Assembly (NCBI GenBank): GCA_945888475.1 | Contig: CAMDAB010000030.1 | Coordinates: forward strand, 1-32,498 | Reading direction: 5' to 3' | Origin: Saprospira grandis DSM 2844 | GTDB lineage: Bacteria > Bacteroidota > Bacteroidia > Chitinophagales > Saprospiraceae | DNA: 32,498 nucleotides | Shown: piece after piece, positions 8,325 to 15,336 of the stretch | Position numbering within the stretch: the stretch's first letter is position 1 | Layout: the number at the start of each line of letters is the position of its first letter | Notes under the pieces: model-generated | What the model was told of the DNA's origin: nothing | What the model saw: the letters and a program-made list of their open reading frames with translations, nothing else | The model's database searches: none | Made by a program: the position numbers and the translations under genes

Positions 8325-8343
8325 TCTCGTCAGATAGACGAGA
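8325..8343. repeat. TCTCGTC-N5-GACGAGA palindrome, copy A
   Basis: Perfect 7-bp arms TCTCGTC/GACGAGA around the 5-nt loop AGATA. It has the same architecture as the copies at 8636, 8673 and 15217. Confidence 0.65.
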
Positions 8344-8635
8344 TCATAAATCCTACTTGGTAAGCCTTTGCGTGAAAATAGCTCGAAGTGTATTTTTACC
8401 ATAAAGCACACAATCCTCGAAAGCTTTCGGGGTTACACTGCGTAACACAAAGACTTATTAACCAAGTCGGTCAATCCGTTAAATCCGATAGCTATCGGAT
8501 CTGTATTAACGGAGTTAATCTGTAAGCATCAGTATTGAGCACTAAAAAATCTGCGTGCATCAGTTTGATCTGTGTAGGACAAAGTCCAAATCTGTGTTCT
8601 AATTAGATGAAAGGATGAAAGGTTATTAGAATTTG

Positions 8636-8654
8636 TCTCGTTCTACAAACGAGA
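8636..8654. repeat. TCTCGTC-type palindrome, copy B with compensatory change
   Basis: Arms TCTCGTT/AACGAGA around loop CTACA. Relative to the other copies, C to T in the left arm is matched by G to A in the right arm, so pairing is preserved. Confidence 0.65.
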
Positions 8655-8672
8655 TGAAAATGAGATAATTTG

Positions 8673-8691
8673 TCTCGTCATGCAGACGAGA
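8673..8691. repeat. TCTCGTC-N5-GACGAGA palindrome, copy C
   Basis: Perfect arms around loop ATGCA. A half copy (TCTCGTCATGC, 8098-8108) shares the left arm and most of this loop but lacks the right arm. Confidence 0.65.
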
Positions 8692-8712
8692 TTCCAAAGG
8701 GCTTCAGCCTTT

Positions 8713-8757
8713 GTGAAAAAAACCACCATAGGAGGGCGGTATTTTAATGCCGCAGTA
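8713..8757. repeat. GCGGTATTTTAATGCCGC repeat, copy 2
   Basis: TGAAAAAAACCACCAT, then the imperfect palindrome GCGGTATTTTAATGCCGC (8736-8753; one G-T pair), then AGTA. The palindrome core is identical to copy 3. Confidence 0.65.
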
Positions 8758-8763
8758 GATAAA

Positions 8764-8811
8764 TGTGAAAAAACAATACCATGCGAGCGCGGTATTTTAA
8801 TGCCGCTCGAA
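8764..8811. repeat. GCGGTATTTTAATGCCGC repeat, copy 3
   Basis: TGAAAAAACAATACCAT, then the same 18-bp core (8789-8806). Extra outer pairing CGAGC/GCTCG extends the stem with a 2-nt bulge. Confidence 0.65.
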
Positions 8812-8820
8812 TTAAAAAAC

Positions 8821-8848
8821 AAAAAACCCGACAATTTGTCGGGTTTTT
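8821..8848 (-). terminator. Terminator of tRNA-Ser
   Basis: Stem CCCGACA/TGTCGGG with a 3-nt loop, flanked by six A and five T residues, so it could work in both directions. It starts 4 bp beyond the tRNA 3' end. Confidence 0.85.
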
Positions 8849-8852
8849 ACTG

Positions 8853-8939
8853 CGGAGGCTGAGGGAGTCGAACCCCCGGTCCGCTCTCACGGACGACTGT
8901 TTTCAAGACAGTTGCGATAAACCACTCTGCCAAGCCTCC
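8853..8939 (-). tRNA. tRNA-Ser (anticodon UGA)
   Basis: The minus strand folds as an 87-nt class II tRNA. The acceptor stem GGAGGCT/AGCCTCC has a G discriminator. The anticodon stem ACTGT/ACAGT encloses the loop CTTGAAA, giving anticodon TGA, which reads UCA and related serine codons. A long variable arm (CCGTGAGAGCGG) and T arm GGGGG-TTCGACT-CCCTC follow. The 3' CCA is not encoded (CAG follows the discriminator), so it must be added. An excellent promoter lies upstream and a terminator directly downstream, so the gene is transcribed on its own. Confidence 0.96.
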
Positions 8940-8976
8940 AGTCTTAAACAAACATTGCTGTTTCGTTAAGCGAATG

Positions 8977-9007
8977 CAAATATATAGCTGTTCTTTTTAT
9001 TTGCAAA
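8977..9007 (-). promoter_or_regulatory. Bacteroidota-type promoter of tRNA-Ser
   Basis: On the minus strand, TTTG (9007-9004), exactly 19 nt, then TATATTTG (8984-8977). This is a full match to the TTTG-N19-TAnnTTTG consensus. The tRNA 5' end follows 37 bp after the -7 element. Confidence 0.8.
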
Positions 9008-9029
9008 AAAATATTTAACTTTTTTTGAA

Positions 9030-9569
9030 TTAATTTTCAATTGCCTTGTAGATGTCGCTCAGATTTCTGCCAAGTCCGTCATAATCCAATCCAAAACCGA
9101 TGAGAAAAAGATTGGGTACTGCAAATCCAGCGTAGTCAATCGGCACTTCAAATTTTATAGCATCAGGTTTTACCAATAGGGTGAAAAGGCATACTGAGGC
9201 GGGATTGTGCTTTTGTAACTCGGGTAAAAAATAATGGAGGGTTCTTCCGCTGTCGACAATATCTTCGAGAATGATGACATCTCTGCCCTCCAGTTTGCAG
9301 TCGAGCCCCAGCATTTGGGTTACTTCACCGCTCGATTGATCGCCTACATAAGATTTGAGTTTTACAAAACTGATTTCACAGTCGATGGTCATCTTTTTCA
9401 TCACCTCGGCTGCAAACATAAAAGCTCCGTTCATGATACCCAAAAAAACAGGTGTACGCCCAGCATATTTTTCAGAGAGTATTTTGCAAATCTCATCAAT
9501 TCTCTTTTGAATTGTTTCGTGGGTCAAAAAAGTTTCAAATGATTTTCCGTGCGCTGATATGATTGACAT
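9030..9569 (-). CDS. hpt: Hypoxanthine phosphoribosyltransferase
   Basis: A 179-residue cytoplasmic purine-salvage enzyme that makes IMP (and usually GMP) from hypoxanthine or guanine and PRPP. The PRPP-binding signature VIILEDIVDSGRTL is near residues 94-107, with the acidic pair ED and the SGRT loop. The early flexible-loop region SFVKLKSYVG precedes it, and the late purine-contacting segment has FAVPNLFLIGFGLDYDGLGRN, where F/D residues stack on the base. Length is normal for the family (about 175-185). It has its own promoter (9604-9633) and lies downstream of the large propeller protein on the same strand. Confidence 0.95.
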   Translation of the reverse strand: MSIISAHGKSFETFLTHETIQKRIDEICKILSEKYAGRTPVFLGIMNGAFMFAAEVMKKMTIDCEISFVKLKSYVGDQSSGEVTQMLGLDCKLEGRDVIILEDIVDSGRTLHYFLPELQKHNPASVCLFTLLVKPDAIKFEVPIDYAGFAVPNLFLIGFGLDYDGLGRNLSDIYKAIEN

Positions 9570-9603
9570 AAATTAGGGTTTTGATTGTTTTTAAACTTCT
9601 CTG

Positions 9604-9633
9604 CAAAGGTAATTTATTTTTGAAATGTGCAAA
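9604..9633 (-). promoter_or_regulatory. Promoter of hpt
   Basis: TTTG (9633-9630), 18 nt, TACCTTTG (9611-9604) on the minus strand. This is a near-ideal Bacteroidota promoter, 35 bp from the start codon. It lies in the gap after the upstream gene's stop, so hpt need not depend on read-through. Confidence 0.72.
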
Positions 9634-9646
9634 AAGAACCGCTTTT

Positions 9647-12298
9647 CTATTTTATTTTCATTGCGCTGAGTGTTTTACCTTTGCTGCTTAGCAGCGTAAT
9701 TCCGTTTTCGTTATATAAATCTGAGAAAAGAAAAAATGGATCCGATTTGATTGGAAAGCCCTTAAAAATTTGCTTGTCATTATCCAAAAGATTCAATTCC
9801 AGTTCTTCCGGATTATAAGATCCAATCAGGTTTTTGTTATCAGAACTGCGTTTTACCGGAAAAATCCGGCCTTGATTTTTATTGTACTTATGGCGCAGTA
9901 TTTCTTTCGGATTTTTAAGATCTAAAGAGGAATGTACTGTAAGCATGTTTTTACTCAGCCTTATAAAATCTGAACTTTCATCGGCGTTAACATCTGCAAA
10001 AAAGAACCTGATATTTTGGTTTATATCTTTTGCAGGATTCACCACTGTTCTCTTTCCGTCAAAACCAATAATGTCGATTTTTCCCTTGTCAGAGCAGGCA
10101 ACAATGCAATTTTGAAGGCTGTCAATAAAAAACCCATCGGGATAGTTTCCTTCCAAATAATAGGTTTTTACAATTTTACCCTCCCGGTTAGCAAAGGTCA
10201 ATTTACCCTTTTTGGTCATTGCTATGAGCAGTCTCGTATTCTCGGAACTATAATACTGCAACGGAAAAGCAATGCTGCCGCAGTTCGGGTTTGGATTCCA
10301 CCCTGATAGCGGTCTTCCGTTTTTATCGTAGCCATACACCTTCCCGTTGCTACAGCCAACATAAAATCTAATTTCCTTATCGTTTTGTATAACATTCAGT
10401 CCATTCGATGCTTTTGCCGCCAAGGTAATTTTATTCAGTTCCTCGCCATTTTTATCGAGAATATAAATACTTTGTAAGGTGTTGAAAATGTAATAAAATT
10501 CACCATTTGTATAAAAATCTATTTGTCGGAAATCTGACATCACTTTCGAATCCAAAGGTTTTTTCCAGATAATTTCACCGCTCTGACTAATGAGATAGAG
10601 TCGGTTGTCGACATCCTGAATCATGATTTCAGATTGTTTCTTTTCGGTATTGTAAACAGTACCCGGAGAAACTGCAGCATCTGCCTCAAGGTTGCATCGC
10701 CAGATTAGATTCGTTTCTGTTTTTACAATGCTTTTCGAATTAAAAGCGCTGCTCAGTGTCAGCGAAAAACTAGACGAGCCCAAACTTTTCAATTGAATCA
10801 GAGTTGGTCCGAATTGTTGAAAATATTGGAACTTAGCTGCCCATATCAAATAAGATTTATCATTTGAAAAAGATTTAAAAAAAGGCAACATCGATTTATT
10901 ATTGATTAAGAAGGTCGCTGCAGAAGGCTGCTTCAATTGATTGCAGATTGAATTGTATGCGCTTTTTCTCAAAATAGTATTGCCGCTGCTGTAGTTTTCA
11001 ATCCAGGTTTCGAGTACGGCGGCCGATCCTGCAAAAATCACATAATCTTTTACGAAAAGACAGTAATAGTTGGCAGAAGCACCTGTATCTGTACCAAATA
11101 TTGGTTTTAATAGCGCATTGGCTGATATTTTAATAACTTCAAATTTATTGATTTTTAATTTTTCAAGTATTCCAAAATCATTTGCAAACTGATTGATCAT
11201 TTTTTTACTCAGAAGGCTGTCTTTACTCTTCAGAATATAGAATTTATCAGATGCAAAACTGTTGTCGCTTGGCTCTGTGATCATAAAAATACTTTCATTG
11301 GAAAGCCAAGGTTGTACATATTTTTTGAAGTCCGGATTTAATTCAAGTTTTGAATTTTTATAATTTGTTAAATTGACATATCGTATAAAAGCGAAATTTT
11401 CAGGGACAATCCCTGCAAAACCAGCCTCGTTTTTCTGGTTTTGTCCCGATAACCATTTCCAAAAATTACCGGTTTTTGTTGTCAGTTTACCACCTAGTAC
11501 TATATTTCCTTTTTCTAATTTCAGTTCGCCGCCCGACCAGGAAAAATTTTTAAAAACAGGTTCTGCCGACAGCGATGTTTCCGATCCGAAAATGGAGAGA
11601 AACATTGGTAAAAGCTCAAGGTTCGCATAAAGAGCAATCTTGGCATTGCTGTTTTTAATCTTGTTGTATCGACTGTCAAAGGGCAGATTATTTCCAGTAT
11701 TATTCAAGGATGCTAAAGCTGCCTCTACAAAACTTAGCTGTTTGCTCACTATGAGCAGACCACGGCTGTATGCCAATGCCCAGTTGCCCGAGCTGCTATG
11801 TTTGTATTCAAAGATTTCACTTTTTAGGAAGTTACTGCTGTTGATTAAAGTTAAATTATTCGCTTTGGCAAATTCAGTAATTTTAAATCTTGATTGGGGT
11901 ATAATATGTGTCCAGACAAAATCATTACCATTCAAAGAAAGGCAGGATAACAAAGCATAGGTTTTCTTTTTTGAAAAATTTGCTTTTTGAATGAAACTGT
12001 CAAGCGTGTTAAATTCATTTTGCCAAACTTTAAATGCATCTATGGAATTCAAATTTTCGAGATAAGGAAGCGCTTGCAAATTGCTGTTGAATTCACCTGG
12101 ATTTTTGATTTTTATGATGAAACTGCTGTTTGCCGGGACGGCTTCTTCGGCACGGGAGGAGAGAAAAGGCGCTCTGAAAAAACCAAAATATACACCGAAT
12201 ATCAAAAGGAGCAGCGCAATTGAAAAAAATGCAATAAGTGGCTTAAAGCTTAAGTATAAAACCGGATATAATTTTACGTAAAAGTACCTTTTTAGCAT
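9647..12298 (-). CDS. Membrane-anchored DUF3352-like/propeller protein, hypothetical
   Basis: An 883-residue protein with one N-terminal membrane segment (about residues 18-41, FKPLIAFFSIALLLLIFGV) and a large extracytoplasmic part. Residues about 50-500 recall the DUF3352 type: an opening VPANSSFIIKIKNP, repeated alpha/beta stretches, and many references to small substrate-like lobes. From about residue 530 the sequence turns into blade-like repeats (NRLYLISQSGEIIWKKPL, GKVYGYDKNGRPLSGW, GKLTFANREGKIVKTYY), consistent with a PQQ-like beta-propeller. It probably works in the periplasm, tethered to the inner membrane. No catalytic motif is recognised. It is divergent from the HsdR-N-like gene. 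Confidence 0.82.
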   Translation of the reverse strand: MLKRYFYVKLYPVLYLSFKPLIAFFSIALLLLIFGVYFGFFRAPFLSSRAEEAVPANSSFIIKIKNPGEFNSNLQALPYLENLNSIDAFKVWQNEFNTLDSFIQKANFSKKKTYALLSCLSLNGNDFVWTHIIPQSRFKITEFAKANNLTLINSSNFLKSEIFEYKHSSSGNWALAYSRGLLIVSKQLSFVEAALASLNNTGNNLPFDSRYNKIKNSNAKIALYANLELLPMFLSIFGSETSLSAEPVFKNFSWSGGELKLEKGNIVLGGKLTTKTGNFWKWLSGQNQKNEAGFAGIVPENFAFIRYVNLTNYKNSKLELNPDFKKYVQPWLSNESIFMITEPSDNSFASDKFYILKSKDSLLSKKMINQFANDFGILEKLKINKFEVIKISANALLKPIFGTDTGASANYYCLFVKDYVIFAGSAAVLETWIENYSSGNTILRKSAYNSICNQLKQPSAATFLINNKSMLPFFKSFSNDKSYLIWAAKFQYFQQFGPTLIQLKSLGSSSFSLTLSSAFNSKSIVKTETNLIWRCNLEADAAVSPGTVYNTEKKQSEIMIQDVDNRLYLISQSGEIIWKKPLDSKVMSDFRQIDFYTNGEFYYIFNTLQSIYILDKNGEELNKITLAAKASNGLNVIQNDKEIRFYVGCSNGKVYGYDKNGRPLSGWNPNPNCGSIAFPLQYYSSENTRLLIAMTKKGKLTFANREGKIVKTYYLEGNYPDGFFIDSLQNCIVACSDKGKIDIIGFDGKRTVVNPAKDINQNIRFFFADVNADESSDFIRLSKNMLTVHSSLDLKNPKEILRHKYNKNQGRIFPVKRSSDNKNLIGSYNPEELELNLLDNDKQIFKGFPIKSDPFFLFSDLYNENGITLLSSKGKTLSAMKIK

Positions 12299-12315
12299 CT
12301 TATTGAAAGTTTTGA

Positions 12316-12323
12316 TATTTTTG
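12316..12323 (+). promoter_or_regulatory. Possible -7 element for the HsdR-N-like gene
   Basis: TATTTTTG fits TAnnTTTG, 80 bp before the start at 12404, but no -33 TTTG is at a suitable distance. Confidence 0.3.
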
Positions 12324-12339
12324 CAGGGTTCTCAGATTG

Positions 12340-12347
12340 CAAAATTA
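12340..12347 (-). promoter_or_regulatory. Possible -7 element for the propeller protein gene
   Basis: TAATTTTG on the minus strand fits TAnnTTTG, 41 bp before the start codon. A TTG is found 22 nt upstream, slightly far from ideal. Confidence 0.42.
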
Positions 12348-12403
12348 GATAAATTGATGTTTAATATTTCAATCTTTGCCTTCTTTGCCTAAATTATATT
12401 TAA

Positions 12404-12859
12404 ATGTCTAGTATAGATTTGAACCTAATACAGTATCAATCTACCCTAAAAATAAAAAAAGAGGGTACAAACACTTATGTCTACGACCCCATAAGACATA
12501 AGTACTTAGTGCTTCAACCTGAGGAGTTGGTCAGACAGATGCTGTTACAATATTTGATAGCCGTCAAAAAATATCCTTTAGGAAAAATTGCGGTAGAAGT
12601 AGGTCTCAAAGTGAATGAGCTGCAAAAACGCTGCGATATTTTGCTCTATGACAGCCAGTTCAAACCATATATGATTGTTGAATGCAAGGCCCCCGCTGTT
12701 TTGCTGCACGATGCGGTTCTTTTTCAGGCTGCTACCTATAATTTGCCTTTGCAGGTTCCTTACATTATGCTGAGCAACGGAGTCAGTAATTTCTGCGCCA
12801 GGCTCGATTATACACAAAACAGATTTGTTGTAATGGATGAAATACCCGATCCGGCTTGA
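12404..12859 (+). CDS. HsdR N-terminal-type PD-(D/E)XK protein
   Basis: A 151-residue stand-alone protein with the type I restriction HsdR N-terminal nuclease fold. The pattern is E (in YPLGKIAVEVGL), then RCDILLYD (Asp of the PD motif, about residue 79) and MIVECKAP (E-x-K, about residues 90-92), i.e. D-x(n)-E-C-K. Short single-domain versions like this are widespread in Bacteroidota as conserved housekeeping-type genes. They are not part of a restriction system, and no hsdM or hsdS is nearby. Catalytic residues look intact, but activity and role are unknown. It is transcribed toward the glutamine synthetase gene, 162 bp away. Confidence 0.85.
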   Translation: MSSIDLNLIQYQSTLKIKKEGTNTYVYDPIRHKYLVLQPEELVRQMLLQYLIAVKKYPLGKIAVEVGLKVNELQKRCDILLYDSQFKPYMIVECKAPAVLLHDAVLFQAATYNLPLQVPYIMLSNGVSNFCARLDYTQNRFVVMDEIPDPA

Positions 12860-12914
12860 AAATAATGTTCTTAACTTTATCAGCTTTTTCTTTCAACATT
12901 ATTGTCAAAAAAAC

Positions 12915-12922
12915 TACCTTTG
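12915..12922 (+). promoter_or_regulatory. -7 promoter element of the glutamine synthetase gene
   Basis: TACCTTTG fits TAnnTTTG. A weak TTTC lies 20 nt upstream. It implies an untranslated leader of about 90 nt before the start at 13022. Confidence 0.55.
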
Positions 12923-13021
12923 CGCTTTGTTAGCAGAGGTAAAAAATTGTCATTTTTTAATTCTTTGATTTTCAAATTCATACATATTTAATCCAATAAT
13001 AACCATAATAATCTGCCAGTC

Positions 13022-15202
13022 ATGAGCAAATCATTGCGTTTTAATGCCTTAGATACCATTCTATACCGCGAAAAAAAAGTGGTTAACACCCCAAGTACTC
13101 GTATTTCTGAATATTTCGGAAGCCATGTTTTTACGAGAAAAGTAATGCAGCAATATCTTTCGGCAAAATTATACAAGCAATTTGTAAAAACAATCGACTC
13201 CGGAAAAAGCCTCGACCGTGATTTGGCCGATCATATTGCCGATGCAATGTACAATTGGGCAATATCAATGGGTGTAACGCATTATGCGCACTGGTTTCAG
13301 CCGCTTACCGGGCGTACAGCCGAAAAACATGACTCTTTCTTTACGCTGGATGATGATGGCAGCCCAATTGAAAAATTCAGCGGAGATGCGCTGGTTCAGC
13401 AGGAGCCCGATGGTTCTTCTTTTCCTGGCGGCGGATTGCGAACAACCTTCGAAGCTCGTGGTTATACTGCTTGGGATACTACTTCTCCAGCCTTTGTTTT
13501 GGAAGTTGAAAACGAAAAAACACTCTGCATACCTACAATTTTTGTAACCTACGGCGGTCAGTCACTCGATTACAAACTGCCATTGCTCAAGTCGGTCAGC
13601 TATCTCGAAAATGTAGCAGTAAAGGTTTGTCAGCTCTTCGACGAGAATATTAATAAGGTTTATGCAACCTTGGGTTGGGAACAGGAATATTTTCTGATTG
13701 ATGAAGCGCTTTTCTATGCACGCCCAGACCTTCAGTTTACTGGAAGAACAGTACTTGGTCGTCGTGCGCCAAAAGGTCAGCAGATGGAAGACCACTATTT
13801 TGGCTCAATCCCCGAGCGTGTATATGCTTACATGCGCGACCTTGAAGTTGAATGCCATAAGCTTGGTATTCCCGTGCGCACACGTCACAACGAGGTTGCC
13901 CCGTCGCAGTATGAACTTGCGCCTCAGTATGAAGAATTAAACGTGGCTGTCGACCACAATCAGTTGCTGATGGACCTGATGGATAGGGTAGCACGCCGTC
14001 ATAAATTAGCCGTTCTCTTGCACGAAAAACCTTTTGCAGGTGTCAATGGTTCGGGTAAGCACAACAACTGGTCACTTGCAACCAACACAGGTGTTAACTT
14101 ACTTTCTCCGGGTTCAGACCCTTCAAATAATTTACTTTTCTTAACCTTTTTTGTGAATACGATCCAAGCAGTTCACAATTATGGCGATTTGTTGAGAGCA
14201 AGTATTGCCTCTGCCAACAATGATCATCGTCTTGGTGCCAATGAGGCTCCGCCAGCAATTATGTCTGTCTTTATTGGTGATGCAATGACCCGTACCATTG
14301 AGGCTTTTGCTTCAGATTCCAATGCTGGAAATACCGCTAAAGAAGCTTATCAGCTGACCAATATGGTACCTGAACTCGAAAAGGACAATACCGACCGTAA
14401 TCGTACCTCGCCATTTGCATTTACAGGCAATAAGTTCGAAATTCGTATGGTTGGATCTTCTTCAAACTGTGCCGGGCCGATGACTGTGATGAATATGATC
14501 ATGGGCAAACAGCTCAATGATTTTTATGCTGAGGTAAATGCTTTAGTTGATTCGGGGAAAGATAAAAAAGCTGCTGTTGAAACTATCCTAAAAAGATATA
14601 TTACCGAAAACAGAAAGGTTCGTTTCGAAGGTGACAATTACAGCAATGCATGGAAAATTGAGGCAAAAAGCCGTGGCCTGAATAATTTCCAGACAACACC
14701 AGAGGCACTTGCAGCCTTTGTTGAAGAAAAATCAGAATTACTCTTTACGGAAAGTGGTGTACTTTCGGTAGAAGAATTACATGCACACTACGATGTAAAA
14801 CTCGAGAGTTATTCTCTTCAAATACAAATCGAATCGAGAATTCTGGCTGAAATTTGCCTCAATCAAATTATTCCGGTTTCTGTCCGCTATCAAACAGAGT
14901 TGGCCAATAACATTCTTTCACTTCAGGATTTGGGGCTTGATGAGGAGTCTTATGCCGCTCAATTGGATATGGTTAAGCAACTTGGTTCGCATATAAATGC
15001 ACTTAAGTCGCTGATAAATAAAATGCGTGATGAAAGAGCTGCTGCCAATGAATTTGGCTCAAAAGAAAAAGCATTTGCTTACAACGATAAGGTAAAACCT
15101 GTTATGGAGCAAATTCGCGAACATGCCGAAGAATTGGAAGATTTGGTCGATGATTCTGAATGGCCAGTTGCTAAGTACAGAGAGCTGTTGTTTTTGAAAT
15201 AG
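13022..15202 (+). CDS. glnN: Glutamine synthetase, type III
   Basis: A 726-residue enzyme that makes glutamine from glutamate, ammonia and ATP. The length (type III is about 700-730) and type-specific motifs identify GSIII. The N-terminus has YFGSHVFTRKVMQQYL. The substrate and metal regions hold HWFQPLTGRTAEKHDSF, GDALVQQEPDGSSFPGGGLR and HNEVAPSQYELAP, and the ATP-binding part holds FAGVNGSGKHNNWS. A long C-terminal extension, coiled-coil rich (about 600-726), is typical of the GSIII dodecamer. The gene stands alone with its own promoter; a 9-bp inverted repeat overlaps the -33 region and could be a nitrogen-control site. The TCTCGTC palindrome follows 14 bp after the stop. Confidence 0.96.
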   Translation: MSKSLRFNALDTILYREKKVVNTPSTRISEYFGSHVFTRKVMQQYLSAKLYKQFVKTIDSGKSLDRDLADHIADAMYNWAISMGVTHYAHWFQPLTGRTAEKHDSFFTLDDDGSPIEKFSGDALVQQEPDGSSFPGGGLRTTFEARGYTAWDTTSPAFVLEVENEKTLCIPTIFVTYGGQSLDYKLPLLKSVSYLENVAVKVCQLFDENINKVYATLGWEQEYFLIDEALFYARPDLQFTGRTVLGRRAPKGQQMEDHYFGSIPERVYAYMRDLEVECHKLGIPVRTRHNEVAPSQYELAPQYEELNVAVDHNQLLMDLMDRVARRHKLAVLLHEKPFAGVNGSGKHNNWSLATNTGVNLLSPGSDPSNNLLFLTFFVNTIQAVHNYGDLLRASIASANNDHRLGANEAPPAIMSVFIGDAMTRTIEAFASDSNAGNTAKEAYQLTNMVPELEKDNTDRNRTSPFAFTGNKFEIRMVGSSSNCAGPMTVMNMIMGKQLNDFYAEVNALVDSGKDKKAAVETILKRYITENRKVRFEGDNYSNAWKIEAKSRGLNNFQTTPEALAAFVEEKSELLFTESGVLSVEELHAHYDVKLESYSLQIQIESRILAEICLNQIIPVSVRYQTELANNILSLQDLGLDEESYAAQLDMVKQLGSHINALKSLINKMRDERAAANEFGSKEKAFAYNDKVKPVMEQIREHAEELEDLVDDSEWPVAKYRELLFLK

Positions 15203-15216
15203 ATTTTAGAAGTTAG

Positions 15217-15235
15217 TCTCGTCTTTCGGACGAGA
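15217..15235. repeat. TCTCGTC-N5-GACGAGA palindrome, copy D
   Basis: Perfect 7-bp arms around loop TTTCG, 14 bp after the glutamine synthetase stop. It is the only complete copy outside the 8-kb island. It might serve as a transcript 3'-end hairpin but has no T run. Confidence 0.65.
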
Positions 15236-15260
15236 AGAAGTTAGAAATTTGAGCCGTCTA

Positions 15261-15333
15261 AAGTCTAGCGTCTAAGGTCTACAAGTCTAGCGTCTATTGT
15301 CTACAGGTCCAGCGTCTTCAAGTCTATCGTCTC
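15261..15333. repeat. Tandem GTCTA-type repeat directly before a start codon
   Basis: Two 22-bp units (15261-15282 and 15283-15304) share AAGTCTAGCGTCTA and GTCTAC. Two shortened units follow (AGGTCCAGCGTCTTC at 15305-15319, AAGTCTATCGTCTC at 15320-15333). The array ends 3 bp before the ATG of the cyclase-family gene, so it forms its whole 5' leader and leaves no ribosome-binding site. Confidence 0.8.
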
Positions 15334-15336
15334 AAA

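Larger units (their letters stand above)
8051..8811. repeat. Island of palindromic intergenic repeats in a gene-free stretch
   Basis: The 942 bp between the lamin-tail gene start and tRNA-Ser hold no credible gene. Instead there are many hairpin-forming units: GACCCC-GAT-GGGGTC (8188-8202); AAAATCC-TTC-GGATTTT (8207-8223); three TCTCGT-type palindromes; CGAAAGCTTTCG (8418-8429); the perfect palindrome ATCCGATAGCTATCGGAT (8483-8500) nested between TCCGTTAA and TTAACGGA; three GCGGTATTTTAATGCCGC-type units; and diverged inverted copies of a CACAGAT...ACTGAT element (near 8276-8305 and 8537-8568). The mixture looks like several families of mobile or replicating non-coding repeats that accumulated next to a tRNA gene. 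Confidence 0.7.

Noticed and set aside
8643..8969. Small reading frames on both strands across the repeat island and the tRNA
   Set aside because: They overlap tRNA-Ser and palindromic repeats and have no protein-like composition.
12316..12347. Face-to-face overlapping promoters between the divergent genes as a switch
   Set aside because: Only -7 elements are present and both -33 regions are poor, so the arrangement may be chance in AT-rich DNA.
12404..12859. Remnant of a type I restriction system
   Set aside because: The short HsdR-N-type protein is complete as a single-domain family common in Bacteroidota, and no hsdM, hsdS or helicase part is present.
15261..15333. Possible CRISPR array
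   Set aside because: Units are 14-22 bp without spacers and are degenerate; no cas genes are in the window.
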